This document shows, one piece after another, positions 11,838-23,698 of a DNA stretch of 64,000 nucleotides (positions within the stretch are counted from its first letter, which is position 1; every line of letters begins with the position of its first letter). The stretch covers positions 23,002,105 to 23,066,104 of the forward strand of contig JALGQZ010000013.1 of NCBI GenBank assembly GCA_023105745.1. The letters run 5' to 3'. The notes below the pieces were generated by a model. The model was not told the origin of the DNA, made no database searches, and saw only the letters and a list, made by a program, of their open reading frames with translations. The stretch comes from Austropuccinia psidii (taxonomy: Eukaryota; Basidiomycota; Pucciniomycetes; Pucciniales; Sphaerophragmiaceae). The position numbers and the translations under genes were made by a program.

Positions 11838-12514
11838 GGTTATTTCTTTGGGAAATGAGGTTGTCTCATTCTTTGCTCTTCCTTGTCCTTGATTTCCATC
11901 AAGGTTCTGGCCATGTTGAAAACATTGTCCATGGCATCCTGTAGCTTGGGGAATATGGTTTCCTCCAATGCTTTTTCTTGATCTTCTTCCCTTCTTGGGG
12001 AAGTGGGCTGGCTTGGGGCTTGCTGGTAGAAGCTACTGGGGCTTCTTCCTTGGTTGCCTCCCTCTTTTTGGCATGGTAATCCTTAATTTTTTGGATTTGA
12101 GGTTTGGATGACAGTGGATTCCATCCATTGGAGTATTTCACTATCTCCTCCTCTTTGAGGAACTTTTTCAGGATGTGCCAGGAGTTCATCACTCCTTGGT
12201 GTATTTGAGGCAGCATTTCCCAATCTTTGTCCTTGTACACTGTGTAATACTGCTTGTACTGGCTCATGTAGATGTCTATTTGAGCCTTCTGAATGTGATT
12301 TGTACCTATTTGAGTTACTAATACTTAGCTCCAATTCAGGTTCAGATATCATGGGCATTTCTGGGACTTGCCTTTGGGATAAGGCACTTCCTTGTGTGGA
12401 TTCTGTTCCACTGGGGATATTGCCCTTTCTTTTCCCTTTTGAGGGATCAGTTCTACCTCTGACTCAAGCTCCATCTGATTGGATGGAGTATTGGGAACCT
12501 CTTCTGGTAGTCAT
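11838..12514 (-). pseudogene. Element B gag N-terminus, frame-shifted
   Basis: An ATG at 12512-12514 starts a frame beginning MTTRRGSQYSIQ and running through PMISEPELELSISNS, HLHEPVQAVLH and HPEKVPQRGG to a stop near 12083. The remaining stretch to 11838 reads in other frames, with CHGQCFQHGQNLDGN joining the gag core frame. The segment is rich in S, Q, P and R and looks like a disordered Gag N-terminus. At least one indel between about 12083 and 11990 separates it from the core. I favour the ATG at 12514 because the frame before it is AT-rich and non-coding. Confidence 0.65.
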
Positions 12515-12589
12515 AATTTAAGAAAATAAGAAATAAAAGTATTTTAGGATAAAAATTCTTTTTATGGCAATTATAAAAGAGGTGCTCAC

Positions 12590-12739
12590 CTTCAGAGTCT
12601 TGAATGGTGGGTCCTGGAAAGTCTAATTTCTTAGCTTTCTTTCTTTTGGTGATAACTGGTGTTGGAGAACTTTGACAAGTTTCTTCCACCAATCTCTCAA
12701 CAGTAGCTTGGTTGTCTTCTGTTGGGTTATCTTCAAACA
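12590..12739 (-). other. Possible leader exon of element B
   Basis: On the minus strand a pyrimidine-rich acceptor (TCTTTTTTAG) ends at 12740 and a donor GTGAGC begins at 12589. They enclose 150 bases that stay open and read like coding sequence (PTPVITKRKKAKKLDFPG). Sequence on both sides is AT-rich and non-coding. This could be a 5' exon spliced towards gag, but I see no strong acceptor just upstream of the gag ATG. It is an inference from splice-site form and base composition only. Confidence 0.3.
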
Positions 12740-12842
12740 CTAAAAAAGACAAATAAATATAAGTCTTTTTATAAGAAGTGTTATTTTTTGTCAAGATATG
12801 GCAATTTTCCACGTAGAAATTGCTTTTATATCTTTAAAAACT

Positions 12843-13233
12843 TGAAATGAATAAAGAAATGAATAAAAATTAATAAAAAAAATAACTTTTTTTTTTATTG
12901 GTTTTTTAATATTTTTTAATATTTTTTATATTTTTATTTTTAAAGAATAAAATAAAAAATGAATATGATTCTTTTACAAAATTAAATTATAAAAAATTAT
13001 TTTTAATTTATAAATTATCTTTTTTTAATCACTAGAGTCACTCAAAGAAAGTTCTTGCAAGTCTAAGGATGTGAAAAAACCACGTGTAAGACAGTACAAT
13101 TGCTTTCCAAATGCCTCAATAGCTTTTAAAATCAATAAAATATAAAATTATTATATAATTTTATGATTATAAATATAATTTATTATTGGATAAACCCAAT
13201 TTGAATCTTTTTTAAAGGTCTTTTAAGTAAATA
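12843..13233 (-). other. Element B 5' leader
   Basis: AT-rich sequence between the primer site and the first coding-like segment. I see no gene in it. It would hold the RNA packaging signal, which I cannot place. Confidence 0.5.
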
Positions 13234-13250
13234 TCACGGCCAGGCCCCCA
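13234..13250 (-). other. Candidate primer-binding site of element B
   Basis: Two bases inside the 5' LTR the minus strand reads TGGGGGCCTGGCCGTGA. It starts with the TGG expected opposite a tRNA CCA end, and its GC content stands out in AT-rich surroundings. I cannot name the tRNA from the sequence alone. Confidence 0.5.
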
Positions 13251-13252
13251 AA

Positions 13253-15257
13253 TGTAAGGTTTGACTATGAAACAATAAGTAAAAATTACTAATTTATTAC
13301 TTATTGTACTCTGAATGTCCTTATGAATTGAATAAATAAGATTAAAAATATAATAATAATAAATAATTATTATTATTATGGTGTAAAATAATTATATTAT
13401 TAAATAAATATAATAATATAATTTATATTATGAAAATATAATATAATAAATAAATATATTAATATAAAATAATTAATATATTTAAAAAGCTCTTTATTAT
13501 TGTTACCAACAAATAATAAAGGCGTAAAAAATTGCTTTTTATTAATAAAAAACAATTAATAACAATAATATTACTAATATTAAAGTTATGAATTAATATA
13601 AATACTATTTATATTAATTAAAGAATTATTAAGAGAGTAATAATAGAGAAATTATTATAATAGGAGAAAATAACCTACTTTTAAGACTTAATATAATAAT
13701 TTTGAAATATTTTACGCCAAAAAATATAAATACAACTTTTTCAAATTGTATTTACAATAAAAATAAAGAAAATTACAAATTATTCTGGATTTTAACGTGG
13801 AAATGAGTTTTTAAAGAGATTTTTAGCAAAAACAATTAAATAAATGATTTAATCACGTCAAAATAGATGATTACAACAAGGTGGTCTTTGGTCTTTAATA
13901 ATATAATAGTTTTATATATAAAGAATAAAGAAATTACCTTTGATTTAATTGATTTAATGTTTTTGATGCGTCTGAGGGGAAAATAGAGTAAAAAGAGCTC
14001 TATTTATAGTAAATACCTCCCTCCTAGAGTCCAACAGGCTTCTAGTAGACGTGTACTGATCATACCCACTGGAATTGATCAATATTTTAAGGTTTGGAGA
14101 TGATTACATCATTATTACACCATTATTTAGAGTTATCACTATAACCCTAAGTTTGATGACATCAGAGGCTTGGCAGAACCCCAAATTTCGTGGATTTTAT
14201 TAGTTTTAATCATAAACTAATAGTATTCACCAATTTTATCACTCTTAAGACTGTTAAACTTAAATTAAGGTTACTGTGAGTGATCATAGCTGCTCAAATT
14301 AAGCTCAAACTTTGATCCTCAAGAACTTTTAAGATTTACACGCTACAGCAATTCAGAGAGTGAATTCTGATAGCCTGGCATAACCCTATTATGCTGCTAA
14401 GAGCTTTTCATTAAATCATAAAAACTCTAATTTTGATGATTTTTCTTGTAACTCATCTTTTCTGTCGAAATTCAATATTTTAAACTTCAAACCTTGATTT
14501 CAGGGGGTTATACCCTGAATTTAATAATAAAAATTACATCATTCTTCACGAATGAACTAGTAGAATCCAACTGTATACCTTTTTTTAAGTTTGGAACAGT
14601 TTCACAACAAAGTGGTCAACAGCTCTGTTGACTTTTATCAATATTTCATCATAGGTTTTAACCTTGTTTATAATTTGTAAAATAAAGTTCATATCTGTGT
14701 TTGTACAATAATTACGTGGTAACTTTATTTTTGGTTCATCATTCTATCATTTATAGTTTAGGAGATATTAGCTATGATCCTTGAATATATGCGTTGACCA
14801 AAAAAGTGCATATATTCAGGTTAATTCCTTAAGTATTAACTTTGGAAATTAGCATATTAATTGTTTTATGTGTGGAGCTTCGTGGGGAATCCACTGGTAC
14901 AATTTATTTCACATGTTGTTTCATTGGTTCTTGAGATAAATAAGGTTTTATGGTTTTTATAAGGTATTATACCTTATAATTCATTAAATATTGACTTTAC
15001 AGATATGCCATAAAAATGGTATATGTGTATTTTACCATGGGGAATCCAATGGTATAATTTATTTTACATGTTGATTCATTGGGTTTTAAGTTAAACCAAT
15101 TTTTGTACCAATTTATGGCATTTTTTGTATATTCAAGTAATTATTTTTAATGTATAATTATTCTAAGTAATTTTAATATAATTATATTAAAGGTATAATT
15201 ATTCAGAGTCTTTTTTGTGACCTTATTGGGTATGTGGTCATATCTCAAAGGCTCACA
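13253..15257 (-). repeat. Element B 5' LTR
   Basis: This is the partner of 4596-6620, with scattered base changes and a missing stretch of about 20 bases near 14106-14112. It has the minus-strand TATAAATA at 14001-14008 and the TACCCA...CACA box at 15216-15232. As the 5' LTR it should supply the promoter. Confidence 0.94.
14001..14008 (-). promoter_or_regulatory. TATA box in element B 5' LTR
   Basis: TATAAATA on the minus strand, followed by GAGCTC. It lies about midway in the LTR, as expected for a U3/R boundary region. Motif evidence only. Confidence 0.55.
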
Positions 15258-15262
15258 TCACC
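15258..15262. repeat. Target-site duplication of element B, right copy (TCACC)
   Basis: TCACC directly follows the LTR end GGCTCACA and matches 4591-4595. Confidence 0.93.
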
Positions 15263-16718
15263 TCTGAGTGAAATTCTTGTAACTCAACTTTAAATAAGCT
15301 TAAATTAAGTTTTTAGTATTTTCAATACAAAAGCTGAAAATCCTCAAAACTGCAATTTAATTCACACCACATGTGGTGTTAACCATCAATTTTTGTGTTA
15401 AAATTGAGGTGTTGTGTTTAGTTTAGAAGTTATGAGGAATTGAAGTATTTTCAATTGAATTCAATTGAAATGTCAAAATGTGTGCGTGTATTACATAAGT
15501 GAACTTTGATTTACATATGAGGTGTAAATTATTACTGTATTGTACTGTACAATTGAATTGAATTACATATGTAAATTATAAGTATAATACATGATGAGGA
15601 ATTAAAAGAAAAATAAATTGGAAAGATTAAATTTGGGGGGGAAAAGGAACTCCAGCTCTGAGGAGGAGCTAGACCCCCAAAATCCTTGCTGACAGGCGTG
15701 GGATGTCAAAATTCATGCAAACGTTCATCACTTTTGGCCTGGAATTGAGTTACAGGGTCTGTGGACTCAATTGATGATGAGGTTTTGATACCAACTGGGG
15801 TAGTTTTAGCTGTTGCCAAGAAGGTAAAACTACCCTTAAGATAAAACAATCATAATAAAAACAGTTTTAACTGGTTTCTACGCCTCTGACACACATTCTG
15901 ACGTGGTTTGAAGGCTCTACGCCTGGTATTGCTATAGTAATGGCTGATTTAAGGGTCTAAAATGGCTAAAAATGGCTAAAAATGGCTTAAACCAGCCCTT
16001 TTTGGTCTAAACCAGGGTTCAATGATGCCATAATTGGCTTTTCTGTTGCCAGACTGTTTTTCACGACTGACAAGAGTAAATTTTACTTTTGGAGTAAGAG
16101 AATTGATGGCTATAAAAGAATGTGTTCTTTGCCCCACTTTTCTCTTCATGTTAGAATCTTTTCCTTTTATTAATTAGTTTAAACACTGTTAAACCAATCA
16201 ATCAAAGATTCCAACCACCATTTTAAATCATTTTAATCCTTTTAACCATGTGACAAAATCATTATAATCATTTTTTGTAACTCTTATAATCATTTTTACC
16301 CCTGAACCACCCCAAAAGTGAATTAAAGCATCTTTCATAACTGTAAACTTTGTCACTTTGTTTCCAAATTCACTCTGGTCACTTTTGGGCATGTTTTCTC
16401 TTTAATATTCTTTAATTAATTGCTTGCAGTTCTTTGCTCAATTAATTCCAATTGAAATTGCTCTTGAAGAAATTTCTTTTGTAGCCTTAAAATATCTCTT
16501 GTAGAGTATTTTTTGGATAAATTTTTATTGTTGGTAAAACAATAAATTTTTATAATATTATTGTTTTATACTAATGAAGCTATAAACAATAAAATTGGTG
16601 TGTTTTTGTCTAAAAATAACATTTCATACTGTTTTTGACTGAATTTTTACCTTATACAAATTTTGAGGACAGGAAAAGTACTTGATTTTTAATCAAAGTT
16701 TCATATCCACACCTTACA
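15263..16718 (+). repeat. Element A 3' LTR, right piece
   Basis: The LTR of A resumes after the B insertion and ends ATCCACACCTTACA, matching the CTTACA ends of the other LTRs. A clear TATA box (GGCTATAAAAG) lies at 16111-16118. A short run of three near-identical AAATGGCTAA units lies at about 15957-15990. No gene is seen in it. The next base begins the gag frame of element C, so A entered C here; GAGTT at 16719-16723 should be the right target duplication. Confidence 0.85.
16111..16118 (+). promoter_or_regulatory. TATA box in element A 3' LTR
   Basis: TATAAAAG in the plus-strand LTR of A, the sense orientation of that element. Motif evidence only; in a 3' LTR it would drive transcription into the flank. 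Confidence 0.5.
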
Positions 16719-17603
16719 GAGTTCATCAGGACTATTGATATGTTGCAAGAAGACTTTAATATACCTGATGAAATTATAGTGGGAAAATTACACTCTCTGT
16801 TTACCAGAACTGCAAAGAAATGGTATTACAAGATGAGAATGGATCATGGGAAACATGATTGGTCTTGGTGGAAGTCTGAAGTGATTACCAAATGGGCCAA
16901 CACTTCTTGGAGGTTTAAAATGGAAAATGCTTTTGAAAATGCCATTTTTAACTCAGAGAAAGATAAGCCACCTACTTGGTCCTTCAAGCAGAAAGACAGA
17001 TTATCTGCTTTACACCCAGATATGTCTGACACTATGATTAATATGAAAATATTGAGGAAGTGTGGAGGACTACTAGAACATGCTATCAAAAGCAGATATG
17101 TGGAACCCTGTTCAACAGAAGACTACATTAATGCAATGGAAGATATTATTACCAGAACAAGAATTGGTAAAACTTGGACTAAAATCCCTATGGAATCCAA
17201 GATAGTTGCAAGGATTCCCAGGGAGGACAGAATACCAGAAAGACCTGTCTTGAAGTGTCATAAATGTGGAAGTACTTCACATTTAGCCAAAACTTGCACC
17301 AAAAAGACAAAAATAAATGAAGTTCAAGTTATTGAAGAAGTTCATTTTACTGAAGAGAAAGAAGAATCTTATCAAGATTCTGCAATCTCTGAGGACACAC
17401 CAGTGGAGGACTATCCCATTGAAAACATTACAGCTTTCTTTGAAGTCACAGAAGTCCACACCCACTTACCACAATACAGTGAAGATTGCTACAACCTGAT
17501 CAATATTAAACATGCCAGAATTTGTAAAACCAAACCTGCTAGAGGAGAAGGTGATACTGCTGGAGTATCTTGTATCACATCAGTTTTGATGAATGATATT
17601 TAA
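16719..17603 (+). pseudogene. Element C gag, from the capsid-like core on
   Basis: The frame opens at the joint with the A LTR and reads EFIRTIDMLQEDFNIPDE, homologous to the middle of the B gag (FIKTIDLLQEDYAIPDE). WSWWKSEVITKWA and CSTEDYINAMEDI mark the capsid-like part. A complete CX2CX4HX4C zinc knuckle (CHKCGSTSHLAKTC) is at about 17254-17295. An acidic tail and the KTKPARGEGDTAG link to protease follow. The frame is cut by a TAA at 17601-17603 and then continues as protease in the same frame, so gag and protease were one polyprotein. Confidence 0.92.
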
Positions 17604-17864
17604 GCCAAAGTAAATTTAGATACAGGGGCATTTTGCACTTGTGTGGGCAAATATTATCTCCAAGTTATACTTCCTGAATGGAGAAACCATCTATTACCAA
17701 TAGAAGGTGTGCAATTTAGTAGTGCCAGTAAAAATATGTACTCCTTGGGTATATTAGACACTAATCTTATATTTCTACACCCAGCAGGAAGCATAAGAGT
17801 GAAAACTGAGATTGTGGTGATGGACAATTGCACATCTCAGCATATCATTTTTGGAAATGATTAG
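17604..17864 (+). pseudogene. Element C aspartic protease
   Basis: The active site DTGAFCTCVGK begins at 17619, with the D-T-G triad intact. The second conserved element HIIFGND is followed by TAG at 17862-17864, where B reads NDYL, so a tyrosine codon has become a stop. Both flanking stops are single-codon changes inside one frame. The product would be the polyprotein-processing protease. Confidence 0.88.
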
Positions 17865-19772
17865 TTGAATATTTATGGTAATGACATCAATAAACATAAA
17901 GACAGATATTTCACAATTGGAGAAAACAAAAGACAAAAATTTGCCTTTTCCAATATGCCAAAACAAATACCAATAGTATCTTCCAAAAATGATACTTATA
18001 AGGAGGAATTTGTGTGTAATCAACTTGTTGAAGCACAAATTAATCCATCATTGTCACCAAAGATGAGGAATGGACTTATTAATGTGTTATACACATACAA
18101 TAATGCATTTGCCTCTGATAATGAACCATTAGGTGCTATAAGGGGACATGAAGTTGATATTACTCTTAATATTGACAGACCATATCCTCCAGTACTTAGA
18201 AGACCAGCTTATCCAGCCAGGCCCAGAGCTAGAGAAGCCTTTGAGAAACATATCCAAGAGTTAATCCAACTTGGTGTACTAAGGAAAGTAGGGCATAATG
18301 AGGAAGTTGAAGTGACAACACCTGTTATTATTGCCTGGCATAATGATAAGTCAAGAATGGTGGGAGATTTCAGAGCATTGAATACCTACACAGTTTCAGA
18401 TAGGTATCCAATCCCTAGAATTCAAGAAACCTTGAATCAATTGTCTAAAGCCAAGTATATAACATCAATGGATGCATTGAAAGGCTTCCATCAAAATTTT
18501 TTGACGCCTAAAGCTAAGAAATTACTTAGAATTGTCACTCACTGTGGTGTTTATGAGTATCTTAGAATGCCATTTGGCATTAAAAATTCTCCATCCCATT
18601 ATCAAAGAATGATGAATACCATCTTTCCCACAGAATTTTCTGAAGGATGGCTTATAATCTATATTGATGATATCATCATATGTTCTGATTCATGGTCTTT
18701 GCACCTTGAAAGACTTGCAAGAGTACTTCACAAAGTTGCAGAAGTGAATATTAAAATTTCACTCAAGAAATGCAATTTTGGTTTTGAAGAACTCAAAGCA
18801 TTAGGACATGTTGTTTCTGTTTGAAGCTTGGGTATTGACAAAAACAAAGTAGCAGCAGTGTTACTTAAGCCAATACCTCAGAATAAGAAAGAAATGATGT
18901 CTTTTCTTGGATTTGCCAGTTATTATAGGCAACACTTGAAAGACTTTGCAATTCTAGCCAAGTCACTATATAGAATCTATGATCAACAGACTGTATTTGA
19001 GATGACACAGGAGAGAATTAAAGCTTATGAGAAGATAAAGAGAGCTCTTACAGAAGCAACTTTACTCCTCATGCCTTACTGGAATATTCCTTTTAAATTG
19101 TACATTGATGCATGTGGAGATGGATTAGGAGAAGCCCTACATCAAGTCCAAATTATTGATGACAAACCTACAGAAGGACCAGTTTGTTATATCTCAAGAC
19201 AAATCAAACCAACAGAGGTCAGATATGGTGCAAGCCAAATGGAGTGCTTATGTTTGGTATAGGCACTTGAGAAATTATACTATTACCTTGATGGCAGTGT
19301 TTTTGAAGTGATAACTGACTTTAATGCTGTGAAATCACTTCTTAACATGAAAGCTCCCAACAGACATATGTTGAGATGGCAAATAGCCATTCAAGAATAT
19401 AGAGGAAACATGACTATAGTTCACAAAGCAGGAAACATTCACAAGAATGCTGATGGACTTAGCCGGTGGGCATTAGCCAACACTCCTGATAACCAAGCTT
19501 ATGTACCTTTGGAAGCTGAACCACAGATTCCAATTGAAGGGATTAAAATAACTGATATTGGGACTGAATTCTTTGAAGAGGTCAGAGAATCTTATAAGCA
19601 AGACAAGAATTTCCATATCTTGACTTCTTTATTAGATAAAGACTGCAAAGATACATCTTTAGTCAATTCACTGGATGAAGTTTGGAAATATTCCTATTAT
19701 GAAGGAAGATTTCACTTGTTTGATGGGATTATTTACCACAGAACCAAACATTCTTGTGTAATGACATTATGA
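17865..19772 (+). pseudogene. Element C reverse transcriptase and RNase H
   Basis: RT runs from about 18120 to 19060 with [21 protein letters not shown] and the catalytic YIDD at 18660-18671. RNase H begins at [15 protein letters not shown] (about 19100) and includes the segment [13 protein letters not shown] near its end. The frame is broken by TGA at 18822-18824 (family reads SGLSLG), TAG at 19260-19262 (family reads CLVWALEK, so TGG to TAG) and TGA at 19770-19772. All segments stay in one frame, so these are substitutions or balanced changes and not indels. Confidence 0.92.
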
Positions 19773-21111
19773 AGCAGATTGCTTAACAATACCATTCTTC
19801 ATGAATGCCATGATAGCATCTACTCTGGAAACCTGTCAGAGGACAGGACACTTGAAAAAGTGAAAAACTGTGCATGGTGGCCATCTTGGAGAAACAAAAC
19901 CATTGAATATTGCCATACCAGTGACAGATGTCAAAAAGAAAACAGGAGTACAGGCAAGAAATTTAGACTTATGATCCATATTCAAGAACCAAAGTCCCCT
20001 TGGGAAGTTGTTCACATGGATTGGGTCACAGCACTTCCTCCAAGTGGTGACAAACGTTATAATGCTTGTTTAGTCATTTTAGACATATATAGCAAGACTC
20101 CCATATTCTTACCATGTCATAAAGATGACACAGCTATGGATACAGCTCTTCTTCTATGGAGTAGAGTTATCTCTCATACAGGATTATTTAAGAATATCAT
20201 AAGTGACAGAGATCCCAAGTTCACATCTGCACTTTGGACCAATCTTCATAGATTGTTTGGGACTAAGCTATCATTCTCTACAGCATATCACCATCAGACA
20301 GATGGGCTAGCAGAGAGAATGATTCAAACTTTAGAAGACATGATAAGGAGATTTTGTGCTTATGGGTTAGAATTCAAAGACTCAGATGGCTTTACCCATG
20401 ACTGGTGCACTCTGATACCTGCATTAGAATTGGCATATAAGACATCCGTCCATGCTTCCACAGGAAAAACTCCTGCTATGTTAGAAAAAGGATGGAATCC
20501 AAGACTCCCAGAAGACACACTGAAGAAAGACTTGATTGACATTCATCCTACAGCTTCCAGCTTCAAGATAATGCTTGATAAAGTAAAATATCATGAAAAA
20601 AAGTATGACTGATGCTTTTGATTATGCAAAACAGAAGTGGGACAAGAGTCAAAAAGTACCAGAATTCAAAGTAGGGGACTTAGTTCTAGTTTCAACCTTG
20701 AACTTTAATAATATCAAAGGCCCAAAGAAACTTAAAGATTCTTATGTAGGACCTTTTGTTATTGTTGCCTTACATGGAAACAATGCAGTTCAAGTGGAAT
20801 TGAGTGGTGAATTGGAAAATAAACACCCCACCTTTCCAGTCAGCTTGATAAAGCCTTATCAACCAGCTGACAAAGAATTGTTTCCCTTAAGGAACCCAAC
20901 TCCTGTAACTGTACCACCAGTGGAACAGAATGAAGACAAAAAAATAAAGAAAGTCATTGAAGAAAGGAGACTTAGGGGTAAAAATCAGAGAGAATATCTT
21001 GTCAGATATAGAAATCCAGTGCATGAAGATGAATGGCTTGCAGAATCAGAAATACCTGACTGAGATAAACTCTTAAGAAGATTTAGACATGAAAGAAGGC
21101 CACAAGCCTGA
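19773..21111 (+). pseudogene. Element C integrase with chromodomain
   Basis: The zinc domain HECHDS...CHTSDRCQK has lost one cysteine: the family reads CQTCDRC or CKTCDRC and here it is CHTSDRC. The core keeps [19 protein letters not shown] and GLAERM, with AYHHQTDG in place of AYHPQTDG. A one-base slip in an A-run near 20596-20602 shifts the frame within the C-terminal domain. The chromodomain (REYLVRYRNPVHEDEW) follows in the new frame, is interrupted by TGA at 21061-21063, and ends with TGA at 21109-21111. Confidence 0.9.
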
Positions 21112-21240
21112 ATATGTCTATAAATGTGCTTTAAATTACTTGATCTGAGTGATTTAAAGAGGTTGGACAGTGGAAATTAACTCCCTTTGGGGCTTTTATT
21201 CTTCTTACCATTGATAAGATTGTAGTACAGTTTTATTTTT

Positions 21241-21253
21241 TGGTGGGAGGGAA
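21241..21253 (+). other. Polypurine tract of element C
   Basis: TGGTGGGAGGGAA directly before the LTR start TGTGAGCC; equivalent to the tracts of A and B. Confidence 0.85.
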
Positions 21254-23167
21254 TGTGAGCCTTGAGGTATATTTTACCTACCCAAATAGGCCACAATTAT
21301 CTTAAAAATAAATCCTTAATTATGCATAACTAATAAGTAATGCATATATCCAAAATTAATCATTTTTGATTTCAGAAAAGATGAATAACTTTCTATTGAG
21401 TAAGTAAATCCATGGATTTAAGGCCAGATTTGGATTTCTACACAAAATTTCACCTAGGGTAGCTCCATAGAGTGAAGAAGCTCAAATTAACTCTTTGAGG
21501 TGCTAATATAGAAAATACTTCAATACCACATGAAAGATCTGTGAAAATATTTGTTTTGCTTAATTTCACGCCAAAATAATGGGAATGTGAGAAATCCCAT
21601 GTTACATATACACTAAGAATAGTGTTATGCATGTTTTGGAAACTTAATATCATGGTATTCTTACATGTACTTTTGGCACACCCATAGTGGATATCTCACT
21701 TGAAGCTTAATTTTCTATTTTGATGTGAAAAATAGGCAAGGGGGACAAAAGACATCACAGAGAGGCAGGGTACCCAAGTTCTGAGGCCTCAGAGGCGTGA
21801 GCAGCTCCAAAGCTTGGATCCATGGCTGATATTGGCTCAATTAGTCAACTAAAACACTTTGGGAACTTGGTTACCATGTTACAACTACAGTAAATCATAA
21901 GAAAATAGCAAATAACCTGCTATTTTGACGTGCCAAGGAGGTGAAGAGCTACTTAGACTCCTGTAACCTTGTCAATTCTTAATGAATTTCCATGGAAAAG
22001 CCCCAAAAGAGTAATTCAAACCCTTTTTGGATTTGTATCCATTGATTTACCTCATAGCAACCAGTTAAACACTGATATTTGTGATTCTACGTAGAAATGA
22101 GGTAAAAACTTCAAAAATTCATTAAAAATACAATTATTAATGAATATCTCTGAAATTTTCAGGACCAGTGGAGAACTGTATTATATATGGTACAACCAAA
22201 AAGAATTTTAGTTTTACTAGTAAAATCAAAAGTTTTACTGACAGTCCATTTTTGACTATTCTACGTGAAACACTGAATCTTCAAAAATTCACAGTAATTA
22301 CAACCTGTGATGAAATTTCCAATGACATTGATAAATTTGAGAAATCAATGATTAATTTGGAATAAAAGAAGATTTACAGATGTTACTCCTTTTATTCTTA
22401 ACCATATTGGGGTTGGTAGTCACATAGAAAGCATTAAATTAAGTAATTATGATAATCTTACGTGACAACAGATGATGCAATCAATAATCCAAAAGGGTTT
22501 ATTGTTTTCTCACTCACTGGTTTTTCAGTATGCTCTATGGCACGCCTCTGTGAGCTGTTGTTAACTTAAAAGAGGTCTCCTCTTGCTGTTTTTTCCACAT
22601 CAAATCATCTTATTATCCATTTATATCATTATTACCAACAAGTAAGTATTAGTTAAACTATTCTTAAGTGTTTTGATTCTTTCACAATCAATTAGAAAGA
22701 CGTGAAATCATAGAATACAACTATATATTTCTGTAATCCTTCTATAAATCATTTTGATCCCTTAAATCCACAATTCCATGTCAAATTTCTCTACTTATAT
22801 CTTTCAATAAGTTCTTTGGAGTATAAGTGGGTCATTCATCTTTAGTTCTTAAAGTTTTTCTCTAAAATTAGTTTTCTTCAAGAATTATTTTCATAATTAT
22901 TCTTGCAAAAGATAAATTATATATTAAAATAATTTTATTATTTTAATAAAAGAAGTTTTTATTACTAAATTCTTCTTGTAATTGATTCTTGTAGACAATT
23001 ACTGCTCACTGTTAAAATCATTAGTAGTGTTTAACACGTGAAAGGAATAATTCTTTAATTATTCAATTCTGGTTATAATATTATTTTATTATTATATTTC
23101 ATAAGAACAGAAATAGTACTGTTGATTAATAGTAATATTATCATCAGTTTCATAGTCAAATCTTACA
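21254..23167 (+). repeat. Element C 3' LTR
   Basis: The 1914-bp LTR runs TGTGAGCCTTGAGG...ATAGTCAAATCTTACA. It closely resembles solo LTR H (31397-33289, opposite strand) over its whole length by eye. The TACCCA...CACA box is at 21279-21295. ACATT at 23168-23172 should be the right target duplication; its partner lies outside the window. No gene is seen inside. Confidence 0.92.
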
Positions 23168-23698
23168 ACATTGCTGACATGAGGACACATAGTCCTTGAT
23201 GAATTGCTTAATTCCAGCCCAATAAAAATCCCTCTTGATGAGCTTGAGGGTCTTCTCCTGGCCAGGATGGCCAGCCAATGGTGAGTCATGACGCTTTTGA
23301 AGAATATCAAGTTGAAGTTCTTCATTGCTTGGGATTACCACTCTATCTTTGAATAATAATAACTTGGCTTGAGGTTCAAGAGAATAATCTGGAACTGATT
23401 CACCTCTTGCTAGTTGCTTGAGTATTTCTTTATAGTCTTTGTATTGCCATACTTCCTTTTGAATCTTGTCAACTAAATCTGAGAATATTTCAACTTTAAT
23501 TGAGAAGAATATTGACTCTTGAATTCCATCTTGCTTGATTACTTGATGAAAATTTTGAGGATTCTTGCTGATGAAGTCCACCCCCCTCTCTGGGTACATG
23601 TTGTCCCAACATGACAAGTAATATGGTAAATTGGCCAGCCTGCCTGGGTGGTAAGTGATTGTGAAGTGAAATTCAGAAAGAAACTCAGCCTAACTGGC
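23168..23698 (-). pseudogene. Element D RNase H end and integrase zinc domain
   Basis: The frame holds the end of RNase H (AEFLSEFHFTIT...HPGRLANLP), a linker (NMYPERGVDFISKNP), and then the integrase zinc domain (KRHDSPLAGHPGQEKTLKL ... CQQC). The H-H-C-C set is visible up to the last cysteine at 23168-23170, where the C insertion begins. Two TAG codons near 23690-23701 interrupt the RNase H tail. The catalytic core of the integrase is not in the window. Confidence 0.88.

Larger units (their letters stand above)
4596..15257 (-). mobile_element. Element B: complete-length Ty3/gypsy chromovirus
   Basis: This 10.66 kb element is on the minus strand with LTRs of 2025 bp (4596-6620) and 2005 bp (13253-15257). 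The LTRs are nearly identical by eye, differing by scattered substitutions and one indel of about 20 bases. Each runs TGTGAGCC...CCTTACA on the element strand. TCACC flanks both ends. The order on the minus strand is 5' LTR, primer site, leader, gag, protease, RT, RNase H, integrase, chromodomain, polypurine tract, 3' LTR. Several frameshifts and stops break the polyprotein, so the copy is young by its LTRs but not coding-competent. It sits in the 3' LTR of element A. Confidence 0.95.
16719..23167 (+). mobile_element. Element C: Ty3/gypsy chromovirus, 3' part
   Basis: Gag from its middle, protease, RT, RNase H, integrase, chromodomain, polypurine tract and 3' LTR are in order on the plus strand. 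The 5' part must lie left of the window, beyond element A. The 3' LTR ends at 23167 and the next bases are the integrase of element D, so C sits in D. There are at least six in-frame stops and one frameshift, more lesions than in A or B, which fits its deeper place in the nest. Confidence 0.92.
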
